From: Antedon mediterranea
Taxonomy: Eukaryota > Echinodermata > Crinoidea > Comatulida > Antedonidae
Reading direction: 5' to 3'
Assembly: GCF_964355755.1 (NCBI RefSeq)
Contig: NC_092679.1
Location: forward strand, 20,636,932-20,700,931
Length of the DNA stretch: 64,000 nucleotides
Shown here one piece after another: positions 45,601 to 55,300 of this stretch (positions are counted from its first letter, which is position 1; every line of letters begins with the position of its first letter). The notes under the pieces are model-generated. The model was not told where the DNA came from, searched no databases, and saw nothing but the letters and a program-made list of their open reading frames with translations. The position numbers were made by a program, and so were the translations under genes.

Positions 45601-48018
45601 GAAAGTGCTAATTTTCAAAAAGCTCCTGTAACACAAATAAAATCCCAAAAATTATGAAACAAGGGGAAACTATAGATCGATAATTATTGGAATGCATGAT
45701 CAATAGAAATTTTTTGCCCGCACCTGGCCTTTAAACAAGTATATATTTCATTTGGCCTTAAGTATGACGGTGATGCACTGGTGCTGAAGGAACACTGATT
45801 TGATTATGTAATATAAAATTGTACACAAAGTCTTGTATTGTTAATATACTTACTTGGAATGGTAAGGCTGCACAGAAATCTTCCCCTTTGTCTGTATATA
45901 CGTTCACAGCACTTTTATGTGTAATGGCTATCGTGTGGATAATTTCTATAAAAAAAAATATTATATAGATTACACATCAGCAGTAATATCACGTATGACC
46001 CAAGCCCATCATCCAATGTTGAGATAAATTTATGTAATATTTTGCATAAAAATCATTTGAATTTCAGTGGATGATTGTGTTTATATCTTCAGTATTACAA
46101 ACACAGATTAAGAAATTTGCAAATTGCATATTTTTATTTTAGTTCTCCAAAATAAAATGTGACTATCACATCACATGTACATTGAATTTTATAATTTTAG
46201 TTAAAATATACTGTAATGCATTCATACCATACCTTCTGTAGAATTACTTGTTGACATGAAATCACACCACTGAGCCTAAAATGAAATAAGATATATTATA
46301 TAACACCTATATAAATTCCTGTCATTTGATTGGACGAATGTGGGTCACATGGCGTGCAATAGTACGCACTATTCAACGATCGTTAAATAGTACTTTTTGA
46401 AACATTTTTGTGTACGAAAAAAAAACGTCTAGATGTTATATAAAACAAATAATGAATGTTTTGTATTCGTGTAATGGTACAAATAATGGCACTTGGTGAA
46501 TGATGAAAGGTTATATCAACTCGGCTTTGCCTCGTTGATATAACCTTTCATCATTCACCTCGTGCCATTATTTGTACCATTGCACTCATAAACATTCATT
46601 ATTTGTATAATATGTTTAAGATTTTAGTATGATGACTAAATTATTACAGTTTTTATCCAGCAAACTACAAAACATGTATGAAATTAAAGTAGATATATAT
46701 AACACCTAAATAAATTCCTGTCATTTGATTGGACGGTTGTGGGTCACATGGCGTGCAATAGTAGATTTAATATCATAGTGCAACATTCTACAGTTGTAAT
46801 ATTGGAGTAAACTTTTGATTTATTTATGGGTGTAAAATGCAATTGTATGACCCTCTATACGACCCAGGTCATAGGGTTCTGAAACAGATTCTATGAACGC
46901 AAACAAACATATAATACCAGATCAAAAGATATTCTAAGTTAACATAAGGCAAACACTGAGTACAAAAAGAAAAGTTTCTAGTATTCTGGTGCAAAGCTAT
47001 GGAATAGTTTAAATGCTATAAACTCATATTCAATTACAGCTCCTAATATACATATATTTAAAAAAAATAATAAATGACCAAAGATAAGATATACTTGAAA
47101 CTCTGTTTTTCATGAAATCATTTTTTTTTTTGTATAGTTTTTTTAATCATTATGTACTGTAAATGATAACTTGTGTAAATAGTTTTGTAGTTAGTAACGG
47201 CCTTGTAAAAAACACCAATCTGGTGATCCAAGTGTTGCATCCGTTTTTAAATAAAGTTGTTATTATTATTATTATGCGCTCATCTACAAAAATATTGACG
47301 CAGTGCATCAAAAAAAAAAAGTGGTAAGTCACATCAATGAATAATGGTGTGTTGATGTCTGTCACTTTACCACCCACCATATCATAAACAACATGACCAC
47401 AGTGCGTCAAAATGGGTGCATCATGGTCACCTAAGGGTAAGTGACCTTTGGATTGACTGACGAACATTGGACAAATGATGCACCTCTCTCGGTGGTCGTA
47501 CTGTATAATATAAAATTATTACATCACAATTTACCAAATTAAAATTTACCTGTATAATGGGAAAATTGATTGTGAATGTTTTGTGTACGACCCTATGACC
47601 TGGGCTCCCTTTGCTCCAAACAACTGTGGAACCATGTATGTACAGTTCTTCGTCACTCACTAATTTGTCGCTGGTTTTCGAGCTCCTCAAACGCCAAGTT
47701 TCCTGGGGAAAAAAAGGTGACTTTATGTGTATTTCATTCTAACTAACTCATAACTAGATTATATAAACTTGATATTTAATAAAAAAAAATCGAACAAAGT
47801 AAAAAGATTTTTTTAGATTTGCCTGTTTGGCAGAAAAAAATATAAATAAATTTCACCTTCAGTTTATCATGTATGCGGACATCTCGGAACGCAGCAATGG
47901 GTATATCGGCATCGTGCACTGGGCTACTTGGACGACTGAGGCTTAGGCCGCCAGGATGTCGTCCGCAGAATCCTCGGCCAAATGGGACAAAGTCTTGCGG
48001 ATCACTGGCGGCAATCAT
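20359..48018 (-). CDS. ANAPC1: Anaphase-promoting complex subunit 1, 46 coding exons
   Basis: APC1 is the largest scaffold of the APC/C ubiquitin ligase, which marks securin and cyclin B for destruction. Exons: 47857-48018, 47550-47702, 46233-46275, 45854-45945, 44911-44990, 44579-44655, 44234-44376, 43839-44092, 40552-40737, 40066-40255, 39633-39698, 39236-39373, 38771-38908, 38220-38280, 37618-37799, 37430-37498, 36794-36985, 36335-36405, 35605-35696, 35215-35363, 34549-34621, 33582-33862, 33036-33217, 32534-32611, 31994-32195, 31068-31208, 30881-30930, 30119-30303, 29516-29607, 29341-29427, 28590-28720, 28386-28464, 28053-28127, 27771-27844, 27562-27652, 25885-25938, 25528-25584, 24649-24869, 24096-24213, 23592-23669, 23125-23268, 22612-22761, 22130-22225, 21456-21654, 20865-20993, 20359-20462. 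All phases agree: 5709 nt, 1902 residues (human 1944). Hallmarks: N-terminal MIAASDPQDFVPFGR, LLFERA, the Ser-Pro-rich disordered loop in exons 8-9 (CDK-regulated in vertebrates), KLNLTGKAPPRN, HIPALLPPTSTELDVQH, and repeated PC-repeat Gly/Ala motifs such as SLAAGLALG and LAGACLVLGLRFAGS. Intron 26 has a GC donor. The exon 22 donor (GTTTGA) is weak. Confidence 0.97.
20438..20724. repeat. 143-bp tandem duplication copying the last ANAPC1 exon's acceptor
   Basis: Copies start at 20438 and 20581 (ATCTTTGGTAACTTG) with one or two differences. The upstream copy (in the sense of the minus-strand gene) contains a full acceptor and the first 25 exon bases, exon start 20605. Splicing there gives GGNFKLPK followed by IDSIRFHSGRF and a stop, in place of the normal 34-residue tail. 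Confidence 0.92.
21048..21278. mobile_element. MITE-like element, GCGCTGGACTT ends
   Basis: Left GCGCTGGACTTAAAAAATGG with following TCAA, and right TTGACCAAATAAAGTCCAGT, are inverted with a few mismatches, in the ANAPC1 intron between exons 44 and 45. Confidence 0.5.
21720..21862. mobile_element. MITE, CTCTGTCTACACTATCAAACT family, left-truncated
   Basis: Contains GTGATGTGCCCATATATGGA, repeated CACTACCATATTTGG and the right end TAGATAGTGTAGACGGGGTT. ANAPC1 intron. Confidence 0.55.
22375..22572 (-). mobile_element. tRNA-derived SINE, GTGGAGCTGT family
   Basis: On the minus strand it starts GTAGTGGAGCTGTATG and has a B-box-like GGTCTGGGGTTCAATCC at about 22514-22530. The body ending in GTTGGATGCGTATG is shared with 31248-31558. 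ANAPC1 intron. Confidence 0.6.
23339..23473. mobile_element. TTAA-type MITE, short copy
   Basis: Left CAAAGATGTATTGTCTTCC and right GGGGACAATACATCCTTAA are inverted; the right TTAA is intact. Interior GTGACATAAAA and TGGATAACTATT match the copies at 3749 and 40929. It lies just right of ANAPC1 exon 41. Confidence 0.55.
24594..24624. repeat. (TA)n microsatellite
   Basis: About 15 TA units in the ANAPC1 intron, 25 bp from the donor of exon 38. Confidence 0.95.
24921..25213. mobile_element. MITE, CTCTGTCTACACTATCAAACT family, two left ends
   Basis: A left end at 24923-24962 (CTCTGTCTACACTATCAAAC) is followed at 25053 by a complete element ending GATAGTGTAGACAGAGCTTT at 25212. Either one element inserted in another or an internal duplication. 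ANAPC1 intron between exons 37 and 38. Confidence 0.7.
25620..27225. other. Repeat-like intronic sequence, unclassified
   Basis: A long ANAPC1 intron section (exons 35-36) without exons. Two diverged direct copies of a segment with GACCATTTCATAATG / GGCCATTTGATGACG and AAGGTCACC / GGGTCACC lie at about 26150-26310 and 26510-26650. It ends in an A-rich run and a 13-bp-arm hairpin, TAGGTGATCATTT (27193-27205) with its inverse at 27212-27224. Probably an old transposon whose class I cannot name. Confidence 0.4.
28753..29072. repeat. Diverged direct repeat, about 214-bp spacing
   Basis: ACTGTATTGTATTAATAGAC at 28753 recurs at 28967. About 105 bp of each copy align (GGGCTATTAGTACCACAAAT). Neighbouring CCCTTAATAGAGGTTCTACT words recur at 21900-22050 and 34440-34890, so this is an old dispersed repeat. 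ANAPC1 intron. Confidence 0.7.
30343..30508. mobile_element. MITE, CTCTGTCTACACTATCAAACT family
   Basis: Starts AAGCTCTGTCCACACTATCA and ends TTTTGATGGTGTAGACAGAA. Interior GACATGGATGATGATGTCAT. ANAPC1 intron 27. Confidence 0.7.
31248..31558 (-). mobile_element. tRNA-derived SINE with an amplified B-box segment
   Basis: Same family as 22375-22572. Between 31387 and 31490 a 24-bp unit (GGCACTAAGTCAGGATTGAA plus CCCT) is present about four times, where the sister copy has one. The unit contains the inverse of the B box. The 3' end (left) is an A-rich tail on the minus strand. Confidence 0.7.
31760..31927. mobile_element. MITE-like element, AAGCCCGGCGCACACTATAG ends
   Basis: Left AAGCCCGGCGCACACTATAG followed by CTATTGGCTGAGCC; right GGCTCAGCCGAAAGCTACAG then TGTGTGCCAGACTT. 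Imperfect inverted repeats of about 35 bp. It lies next to ANAPC1 exon 25. Confidence 0.6.
32335..32512 (-). mobile_element. tRNA-derived SINE, shorter copy
   Basis: Minus-strand head GTCGAGTCAAGTGGCCGAGC then GGTTAAGAC is a clear tRNA Leu/Ser-like A box. The body matches 15826-16135. ANAPC1 intron. Confidence 0.65.
32641..32837. mobile_element. MITE, CTCTGTCTACACTATCAAACT family
   Basis: Starts AAAGCTCTGTCTGCACTATC and ends GATAGTGTAGACAGAGCATT. A second internal start (ATCTGTCTACACATCAAACT, about 32700) suggests two overlapping copies. Confidence 0.65.
32860..32992. mobile_element. MITE, AAAGCTTGGTTCCCACTT copy
   Basis: The left end matches the 15206 element, and the TTGACCAATGACAAGC interior matches the 13570 element. 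The right end is degraded. ANAPC1 intron 23. Confidence 0.5.
34905..35115 (+). mobile_element. tRNA-derived SINE
   Basis: A-box-like TAGTCGAGTGGTTAGGACAC (34911-34930) and B-box GGGTTCAATTCCC (34954-34966) at tRNA spacing, then a non-tRNA body (GAGTACCTGGTTGAAAATAC). It lies in an ANAPC1 intron, antisense to the gene. The folded part lacks a good acceptor stem, so it is not called a tRNA gene. Confidence 0.65.
35779..36052 (+). mobile_element. tRNA-derived SINE, GTGGAGCTGT family, sense copy
   Basis: GGAGTGGAGCTGTGGCTTGG, A-box-like TGGCTTGGTGGTTATGATGC and B-box GGGTTCAAGTCC (35837-35848). A partial minus-strand copy lies at 39895-40015. Confidence 0.65.
36085..36290 (-). mobile_element. 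tRNA-derived SINE, Leu/Ser-like A-box family
   Basis: Minus-strand head GAGTGGCTGAGCGGGTTAAA. The body ATGTACTAGGTTCTTTAAAG (+ strand) is shared with 15826 and 32335. Immediately left of ANAPC1 exon 18. Confidence 0.6.
38467..38653. mobile_element. MITE, CTCTGTCTACACTATCAAACT family, with a triplicated word
   Basis: TTTGTCTACACTAGTTTGAC at left and GATTGATAGTGTAGACAGAT at right. CATCATCGTGTCCATATTGA is repeated three times in tandem inside (38552-38602). Confidence 0.65.
39895..40015 (-). mobile_element. tRNA-derived SINE fragment
   Basis: Inverse of the 35779 element: AGGACTTGAACCCAGGACCA is the inverted B box, and CATAACCACCAAG the inverted A box. ANAPC1 intron 10. Confidence 0.6.
40338..40495. 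mobile_element. MITE, CTCTGTCTACACTATCAAACT family
   Basis: Left TGCTCTGCCTACACTATCTG, right AGAGTTTGATTGTGTAGACA. Interior ATGACATCATCATGTCCATA. Confidence 0.65.
40929..41484. mobile_element. TTAA-flanked MITE, longest copy
   Basis: TTAA plus AGATGTATTGTCCCT at the left and AGGGACAATACATCT plus TTAA at the right: perfect 15-bp ends with intact TTAA on both sides, 556 bp in all. ANAPC1 intron 8. No reading frame. Confidence 0.75.
41655..43230. other. Long intronic insertion-like segment with hairpin and tandem duplication
   Basis: Within ANAPC1 intron 8. It begins with a hairpin, CTAGATGGCACGC (41667) against GCGTACCATCTAG (41688-41700), and contains a direct duplication of about 267 bp (42242-42508 and 42509-42775; five bases missing in the second copy). 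No exon or transposase seen. Confidence 0.5.
46297..46613. repeat. About 320-bp palindromic repeat, copy 2
   Basis: Nearly base-for-base the same as 19371-19690, including the long hairpin, in ANAPC1 intron 2. A truncated third copy (TAACACCTAAATAAATTCCT) at 46696-46765 has a few differences. Confidence 0.88.
46850..47275 (+). mobile_element. 3' fragment of a non-LTR retrotransposon (LINE)
   Basis: A frame near 46985-47060 reads YSGAKLWNSLNAINSYSI, the typical C-terminal motif (GAKLWNSLP) of Jockey/CR1-type reverse transcriptase proteins. It is followed by a 3' tail ending in ATTATTATTATTATG. The 5' part is missing, as is usual for truncated LINE insertions. ANAPC1 intron 2, antisense to the gene. 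Confidence 0.7.
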
Positions 48019-48149
48019 TGTCTATATTATTATTAAAATATTAGCAATAAAAGATAAAAAATTCAAATGTTTAACATTATGAAAAATTATAATATAATAC
48101 TACAGAAATAATACAGAAATTAGTTTAGGGTCTAAAATATTTTATCCAT

Positions 48150-48500
48150 CTATCTACCTACCTAGGCCTAGTACTGTAGGCCTAGTTAGACTAGGGTTAG
48201 GCTAGATAGAGAATTCAAATTTGAAAATTAATTTTTTTTTTTTTATTAATTTTAATTGAAAAAAATAAATATGCAACCCAAACTAGCCTACATAAATAAT
48301 TATTCATTGAATTGATTGAATTTGCTAGCCTGTATCATTGAGTTATTATTATCATATCTTATCATGCCCTTTTTCTAAAATTCAGTTTGGCTAGGCCTAC
48401 TGAACTCCAGGTCATCCCACCAGTCATTCACACAGCCTCATCGAGCAATCTACGCTTCGCCTAATTAATTACGCCTAGGCTAAAGCCTAGCCTACTAGGT
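48150..48500. promoter_or_regulatory. TAGGCCTA words in the ANAPC1 first (5' UTR) intron
   Basis: ACCTAGGCCTAGTACTGTAG at 48161 and TAGGCCTAG/CCTAGGC words at 48178-48205 and 48393-48500. The intron runs from about 48022 (acceptor AATATAG before the ATG) to 48542. Confidence 0.4.
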
Positions 48501-48542
48501 AACCTTTCTACGTTTCACAAATAACCAGATTATAGAACTTAC

Positions 48543-48600
48543 TTCCTCTTTAGATCCCGCCAATTTTGCTGATCCTAATTACTGTTGGTAACATGAAAAT
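48543..48600 (-). promoter_or_regulatory. ANAPC1: Probable ANAPC1 5' UTR exon end with an E2F-like site
   Basis: GAGGAA|GTAAGT at 48542/48543 is a strong donor pairing with the acceptor just before the ATG at 48018. TTGGCGGGA (48555-48563 on the minus strand) matches the E2F consensus. A second E2F-like TTTCGCGGGA lies at 48690-48699. The upstream limit of this exon is unknown; 48600 is arbitrary. Confidence 0.5.
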
Positions 48601-48921
48601 TAATCGTTGTAAATAACAGTTTAGGAAATATAGTTTGGATAAAAATGTCTACGAAAGATGAGATTTTTCTTTCACACACAATTCAATGGTCCCGCGAAAT
48701 CCTTGCCAGGCTGCCCAATTAAACATCTCAATATTTTCTGTAATAAATTTATATTTATATGCTTAATACATATAGCTAAAAAAGAGCTAAAATTCATATA
48801 GGAAAGATTTCAGATTATTTGTAAAGAAAGTTAAGTAAAGATTATTTAAGAGATGAGAAACATTAATAAAACAAAACCACGTGTCTGGAAAAAATATTTG
48901 ACATAAGCAGAGAGGTCAAGT

Positions 48922-48937
48922 AAAGTGACGTCACTTT
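48922..48937. promoter_or_regulatory. Palindromic CRE site
   Basis: AAAGTGACGTCACTTT is a perfect 16-bp palindrome centred on the CREB/ATF site TGACGTCA, about 390 bp upstream of the ANAPC1 first-exon donor. Confidence 0.5.
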
Positions 48938-49209
48938 GGTTAAAAGGATTCATCAAAACAACAACACGTATAGAGGGAGCTATATATCCAATACCAAATT
49001 GGCGAGTAAATCATGTTTTACTTTAAATTAAATTTATACGCTCTTCCACAAGGTCAATTGTTAGTTATACATACAGACTATATTAAAACAATGATTTTGA
49101 ACACGTAGGGCATTTCTTTGAAATCTTTCCTATTGTCGTTTTGTGGTAATTTACAGCTTTTTATATGTTTAACAAACGTACATAATCAATTGCGTCTGCA
49201 TCATGCTAG

Positions 49210-49234
49210 ACTACAACTTCCGGTAGTGACGTAA
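49210..49234. promoter_or_regulatory. Compound ACTACAA / ETS / CRE-like element
   Basis: ACTACAA, CTTCCGG and TGACGTAA lie within 25 bp. These resemble ZNF143, ETS and CREB/ATF half sites seen together at housekeeping promoters. It is 125 bp from the satellite edge. It may mark a distal ANAPC1 promoter or a lost divergent gene. Confidence 0.35.
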
Positions 49235-49360
49235 TCAGCATATTTTTGGTAATAAAACTTTTTCACTAAGCTAGGAAATCTTCTGATATCAATATTCATT
49301 AGACCGTACTTTAGTTAGCCAATCAAAATAAACGTATAAACAATTTTGCGGCGATGTTGT

Positions 49361-52300
49361 TGAGGTAAAATATACTGTGTTTTACAATAACCAATTTGGT
49401 TAGAGTAAAACACAATGATAAAGAATAGGAAACATTTAATAATATGATAAATGTCATTTACATAGCAATTTAGCACTGTGTTTTACTATAACCAATTTGG
49501 TTAAAGTAAAGAAGAATGATAAAGAATAGGAATTTAATAATATGATATATGACATTTACATAGCAATTTAGCACTGTGTTTTACTATAACCAATTTGGTT
49601 AGAGTAAAACACAATGATAAAGAATAGGAAATATTTAATAATATGATAAATGACATTTACATAGCAATTTAGCACTGTGTTTTACTATAACCAATTTGGT
49701 TAAAGTAAAGCAGAATGATAAAGAATAGGAATTTAATAATATGATATATGACATTTACATAGCAATTTAGCACTGTGTTTTACTATAACCAATTTGGTTA
49801 GAGTAAAACACAATGATAAAGAATAGGAAATATTTAATAATAATGATTATTTACATAGCAATTTAGCACTGTGTTTTACTATAACCAATTTGGTTATAGT
49901 AAAACACAATGATATAGAATAGGAAACATTTAATAATATGATAAATGACATTTACATAGCAATTTATCACTGTGTTTTACTATAACCAATTTGGTTAGAG
50001 TAAAACACAATGATAAAGAATAGGAAACATTTAATAATAATGATTATTTACATAGCAATTTAGCACTGTGTTTTACTATAACCAATTTGGTTATAGTAAA
50101 ACACAATGATAAAGAATAGGAAACATTTAATAATATGATATATGACATTCACATAGCAATTTAGCACTGTGTTTTACTATAACCAATTTGGTTAGAGTAA
50201 AACACAATGATATAGAATAGGAAACATTTAATAATTTGATAAATGACATTTACATAGCAATTTAGCACTGTGTTTTACTATAACCAATTTGGTTAAAGTA
50301 AAACACAATGATAAAGAATAGGAAACACTTAATAATATGATAAATGACATTTACATAGCAATTTAGCACTGTGTTTTACTATAACCAATTTGGTTAAAGT
50401 AAAGCAGAATGATAAAGAATAGGAATTTAATAATATGATATATGACATTTACATAGCAATTTAGCACTGTGTTTTACTATAACCAATTTGGTTAGAGTAA
50501 AACACAATGATAAAGAATAGGAAATATTTAATAATAATGATTATTTACATAGCAATTTAGCACTGTGTTTTACTATAACCAATTTGGTTAAAGTAAAGCA
50601 GAATGATAAAGAATAGGAATTTAATAATATGATATATGACATTTACATAGCAATTTAGCACTGTGTTTTACTATAACCAATTTGGTTAGAGTAAAACACA
50701 ATGATAAAGAATAGGAAATATTTAATAATAATGATTATTTACATAGCAATTTAGCACTGTGTTTTACTATAACCAATTTGGTTATAGTAAAACACAATGA
50801 TATAGAATAGGAAACATTTAATAATATGATAAATGACATTTACATAGCAATTTATCACTGTGTTTTACTATAACCAATTTGGTTAGAGTAAAACACAATG
50901 ATAAAGAATAGGAAACATTTAATAATAATGATTATTTACATAGCAATTTAGCACTGTGTTTTACTATAACCAATTTGGTTATAGTAAAACACAATGATAA
51001 AGAATAGGAAACATTTAATAATATGATATATGACATTCACATAGCAATTTAGCACTGTGTTTTACTATAACCAATTTGGTTAGAGTAAAACACAATGATA
51101 TAGAATAGGAAACATTTAATAATTTGATAAATGACATTTACATAGCAATTTAGCACTGTGTTTTACTATAACCAATTTGGTTAAAGTAAAACACAATGAT
51201 AAAGAATAGGAAACACTTAATAATATGATAAATGACATTTACATAGCAATTTAGCACTGTGTTTTACTATAACCAATTTGGTTAAAGTAAAGCAGAATGA
51301 TAAAGAATAGGAATTTAATAATATGATATATGACATTTACATAGCAATTTAGCACTGTGTTTTACTATAACCAATTTGGTTAGAGTAAAACACAATGATA
51401 AAGAATAGGAAATATTTAATAATAATGATTATTTACATAGCAATTTAGCACTGTGTTTTACTATAACCAATTTGGTTATAGTAAAACACAATGATATAGA
51501 ATAGGAAACATTTAATAATATGATAAATGACATTTACATAGCAATTTATCACTGTGTTTTACTATAACCAATTTGGTTATGGTAAAGCACAATGATATAG
51601 AATAGGAAACATTTAATAATATGATAAATGACATTTACATAGCAATTTAGCACTGTGTTTTACTATAACCAATTTGGTTAAAGTAAAACATAATGATAAA
51701 GAATAGGAAACATTTAATAATATGATAAATGACATTTACATAGCAATTTAGCACTGTGTTTTACTATAACCAATTTGGTTAAAGTAAAGAAGAATGATAA
51801 AGAATAGGAATTTAATAATATGATATATGACATTTACATAGCAATTTAGCACTGTGTTTTACTATAACCAATTTGGTTAGAGTAAAACACAATGATAAAG
51901 AATAGGAAATATTTAATAATATGATAAATGACATTTACATAGCAATTTAGCACTGTGTTTTACTATAACCAATTTGGTTAAAGTAAAGCAGAATGATAAA
52001 GAATAGGAATTTAATAATATGATATATGACATTTACATAGCAATTTAGCACTGTGTTTTACTATAACCAATTTGGTTAGAGTAAAACACAATGATAAAGA
52101 ATAGGAAATATTTAATAATAATGATTATTTACATAGCAATTTAGCACTGTGTTTTACTATAACCAATTTGGTTATAGTAAAACACAATGATATAGAATAG
52201 GAAACATTTAATAATATGATAAATGACATTTACATAGCAATTTATCACTGTGTTTTACTATAACCAATTTGGTTAGAGTAAAACACAATGATAAAGAATA

Positions 52301-55300
52301 GGAAACATTTAATAATAATGATTATTTACATAGCAATTTAGCACTGTGTTTTACTATAACCAATTTGGTTATAGTAAAACACAATGATAAAGAATAGGAA
52401 ACATTTAATAATATGATATATGACATTCACATAGCAATTTAGCACTGTGTTTTACTATAACCAATTTGGTTAGAGTAAAACACAATGATATAGAATAGGA
52501 AACATTTAATAATTTGATAAATGACATTTACATAGCAATTTAGCACTGTGTTTTACTATAACCAATTTGGTTAAAGTAAAACACAATGATAAAGAATAGG
52601 AAACACTTAATAATATGATAAATGACATTTACATAGCAATTTAGCACTGTGTTTTACTATAACCAATTTGGTTAAAGTAAAGCAGAATGATAAAGAATAG
52701 GAATTTAATAATATGATATATGACATTTACATAGCAATTTAGCACTGTGTTTTACTATAACCAATTTGGTTAGAGTAAAACACAATGATAAAGAATAGGA
52801 AATATTTAATAATAATGATTATTTACATAGCAATTTAGCACTGTGTTTTACTATAACCAATTTGGTTAAAGTAAAGCAGAATGATAAAGAATAGGAATTT
52901 AATAATATGATATATGACATTTACATAGCAATTTAGCACTGTGTTTTACTATAACCAATTTGGTTAGAGTAAAACACAATGATAAAGAATAGGAAATATT
53001 TAATAATAATGATTATTTACATAGCAATTTAGCACTGTGTTTTACTATAACCAATTTGGTTATAGTAAAACACAATGATATAGAATAGGAAACATTTAAT
53101 AATATGATAAATGACATTTACATAGCAATTTATCACTGTGTTTTACTATAACCAATTTGGTTAGAGTAAAACACAATGATAAAGAATAGGAAACATTTAA
53201 TAATAATGATTATTTACATAGCAATTTAGCACTGTGTTTTACTATAACCAATTTGGTTATAGTAAAACACAATGATAAAGAATAGGAAACATTTAATAAT
53301 ATGATATATGACATTCACATAGCAATTTAGCACTGTGTTTTACTATAACCAATTTGGTTAGAGTAAAACACAATGATATAGAATAGGAAACATTTAATAA
53401 TTTGATAAATGACATTTACATAGCAATTTAGCACTGTGTTTTACTATAACCAATTTGGTTAAAGTAAAACACAATGATAAAGAATAGGAAACACTTAATA
53501 ATATGATAAATGACATTTACATAGCAATTTAGCACTGTGTTTTACTATAACCAATTTAGTTAAAGTAAAGCAGAATGATAAAGAATAGGAATTTAATAAT
53601 ATGATATATGACATTTACATAGCAATTTATCACTGTGTTTTACTATAACCAATTTGGTTAGAGTAAAACACAATGATAAAGAATAGGAAACATTTAATAA
53701 TAATGATTATTTACATAGCAATTTAGCACTGTGTTTTACTATAACCAATTTGGTTATAGTAAAACACAATGATAAAGAATAGGAAACATTTAATAATATG
53801 ATATATGACATTCACATAGCAATTTAGCACTGTGTTTTACTATAACCAATTTGGTTAAAGTAAAACATAATGATAAAGAATAGGAAACATTTAATAATAT
53901 GATAAATGACATTTACATAGCAATTTAGCACTGTGTTTTACTATAACCAATTTGGTTAAAGTAAAGAAGAATGATAAAGAATAGGAATTTAATAATATGA
54001 TATATGACATTTACATAGCAATTTAGCACTGTGTTTTACTATAACCAATTTGGTTAGAGTAAAACACAATGATAAAGAATAGGAAATATTTAATAATATG
54101 ATAAATGACATTTACATAGCAATTTAGCACTGTGTTTTACTATAACCAATTTGGTTAAAGTAAAGCAGAATGATAAAGAATAGGAATTTAATAATATGAT
54201 ATATGACATTTACATAGCAATTTAGCACTGTGTTTTACTATAACCAATTTGGTTAGAGTAAAACACAATGATAAAGAATAGGAAATATTTAATAATAATG
54301 ATTATTTACATAGCAATTTAGCACTGTGTTTTACTATAACCAATTTGGTTATAGTAAAACACAATGATATAGAATAGGAAACATTTAATAATATGATAAA
54401 TGACATTTACATAGCAATTTATCACTGTGTTTTACTATAACCAATTTGGTTAGAGTAAAACACAATGATAAAGAATAGGAAACATTTAATAATAATGATT
54501 ATTTACATAGCAATTTAGCACTGTGTTTTACTATAACCAATTTGGTTATAGTAAAACACAATGATAAAGAATAGGAAACATTTAATAATATGATATATGA
54601 CATTCACATAGCAATTTAGCACTGTGTTTTACTATAACCAATTTGGTTAGAGTAAAACACAATGATATAGAATAGGAAACATTTAATAATTTGATAAATG
54701 ACATTTACATAGCAATTTAGCACTGTGTTTTACTATAACCAATTTGGTTAAAGTAAAACACAATGATAAAGAATAGGAAACACTTAATAATATGATAAAT
54801 GACATTTACATAGCAATTTAGCACTGTGTTTTACTATAACCAATTTGGTTAAAGTAAAGCAGAATGATAAAGAATAGGAATTTAATAATATGATATATGA
54901 CATTTACATAGCAATTTAGCACTGTGTTTTACTATAACCAATTTGGTTAGAGTAAAACACAATGATAAAGAATAGGAAATATTTAATAATAATGATTATT
55001 TACATAGCAATTTAGCACTGTGTTTTACTATAACCAATTTGGTTAAAGTAAAGCAGAATGATAAAGAATAGGAATTTAATAATATGATATATGACATTTA
55101 CATAGCAATTTAGCACTGTGTTTTACTATAACCAATTTGGTTAGAGTAAAACACAATGATAAAGAATAGGAAATATTTAATAATAATGATTATTTACATA
55201 GCAATTTAGCACTGTGTTTTACTATAACCAATTTGGTTATAGTAAAACACAATGATATAGAATAGGAAACATTTAATAATATGATAAATGACATTTACAT

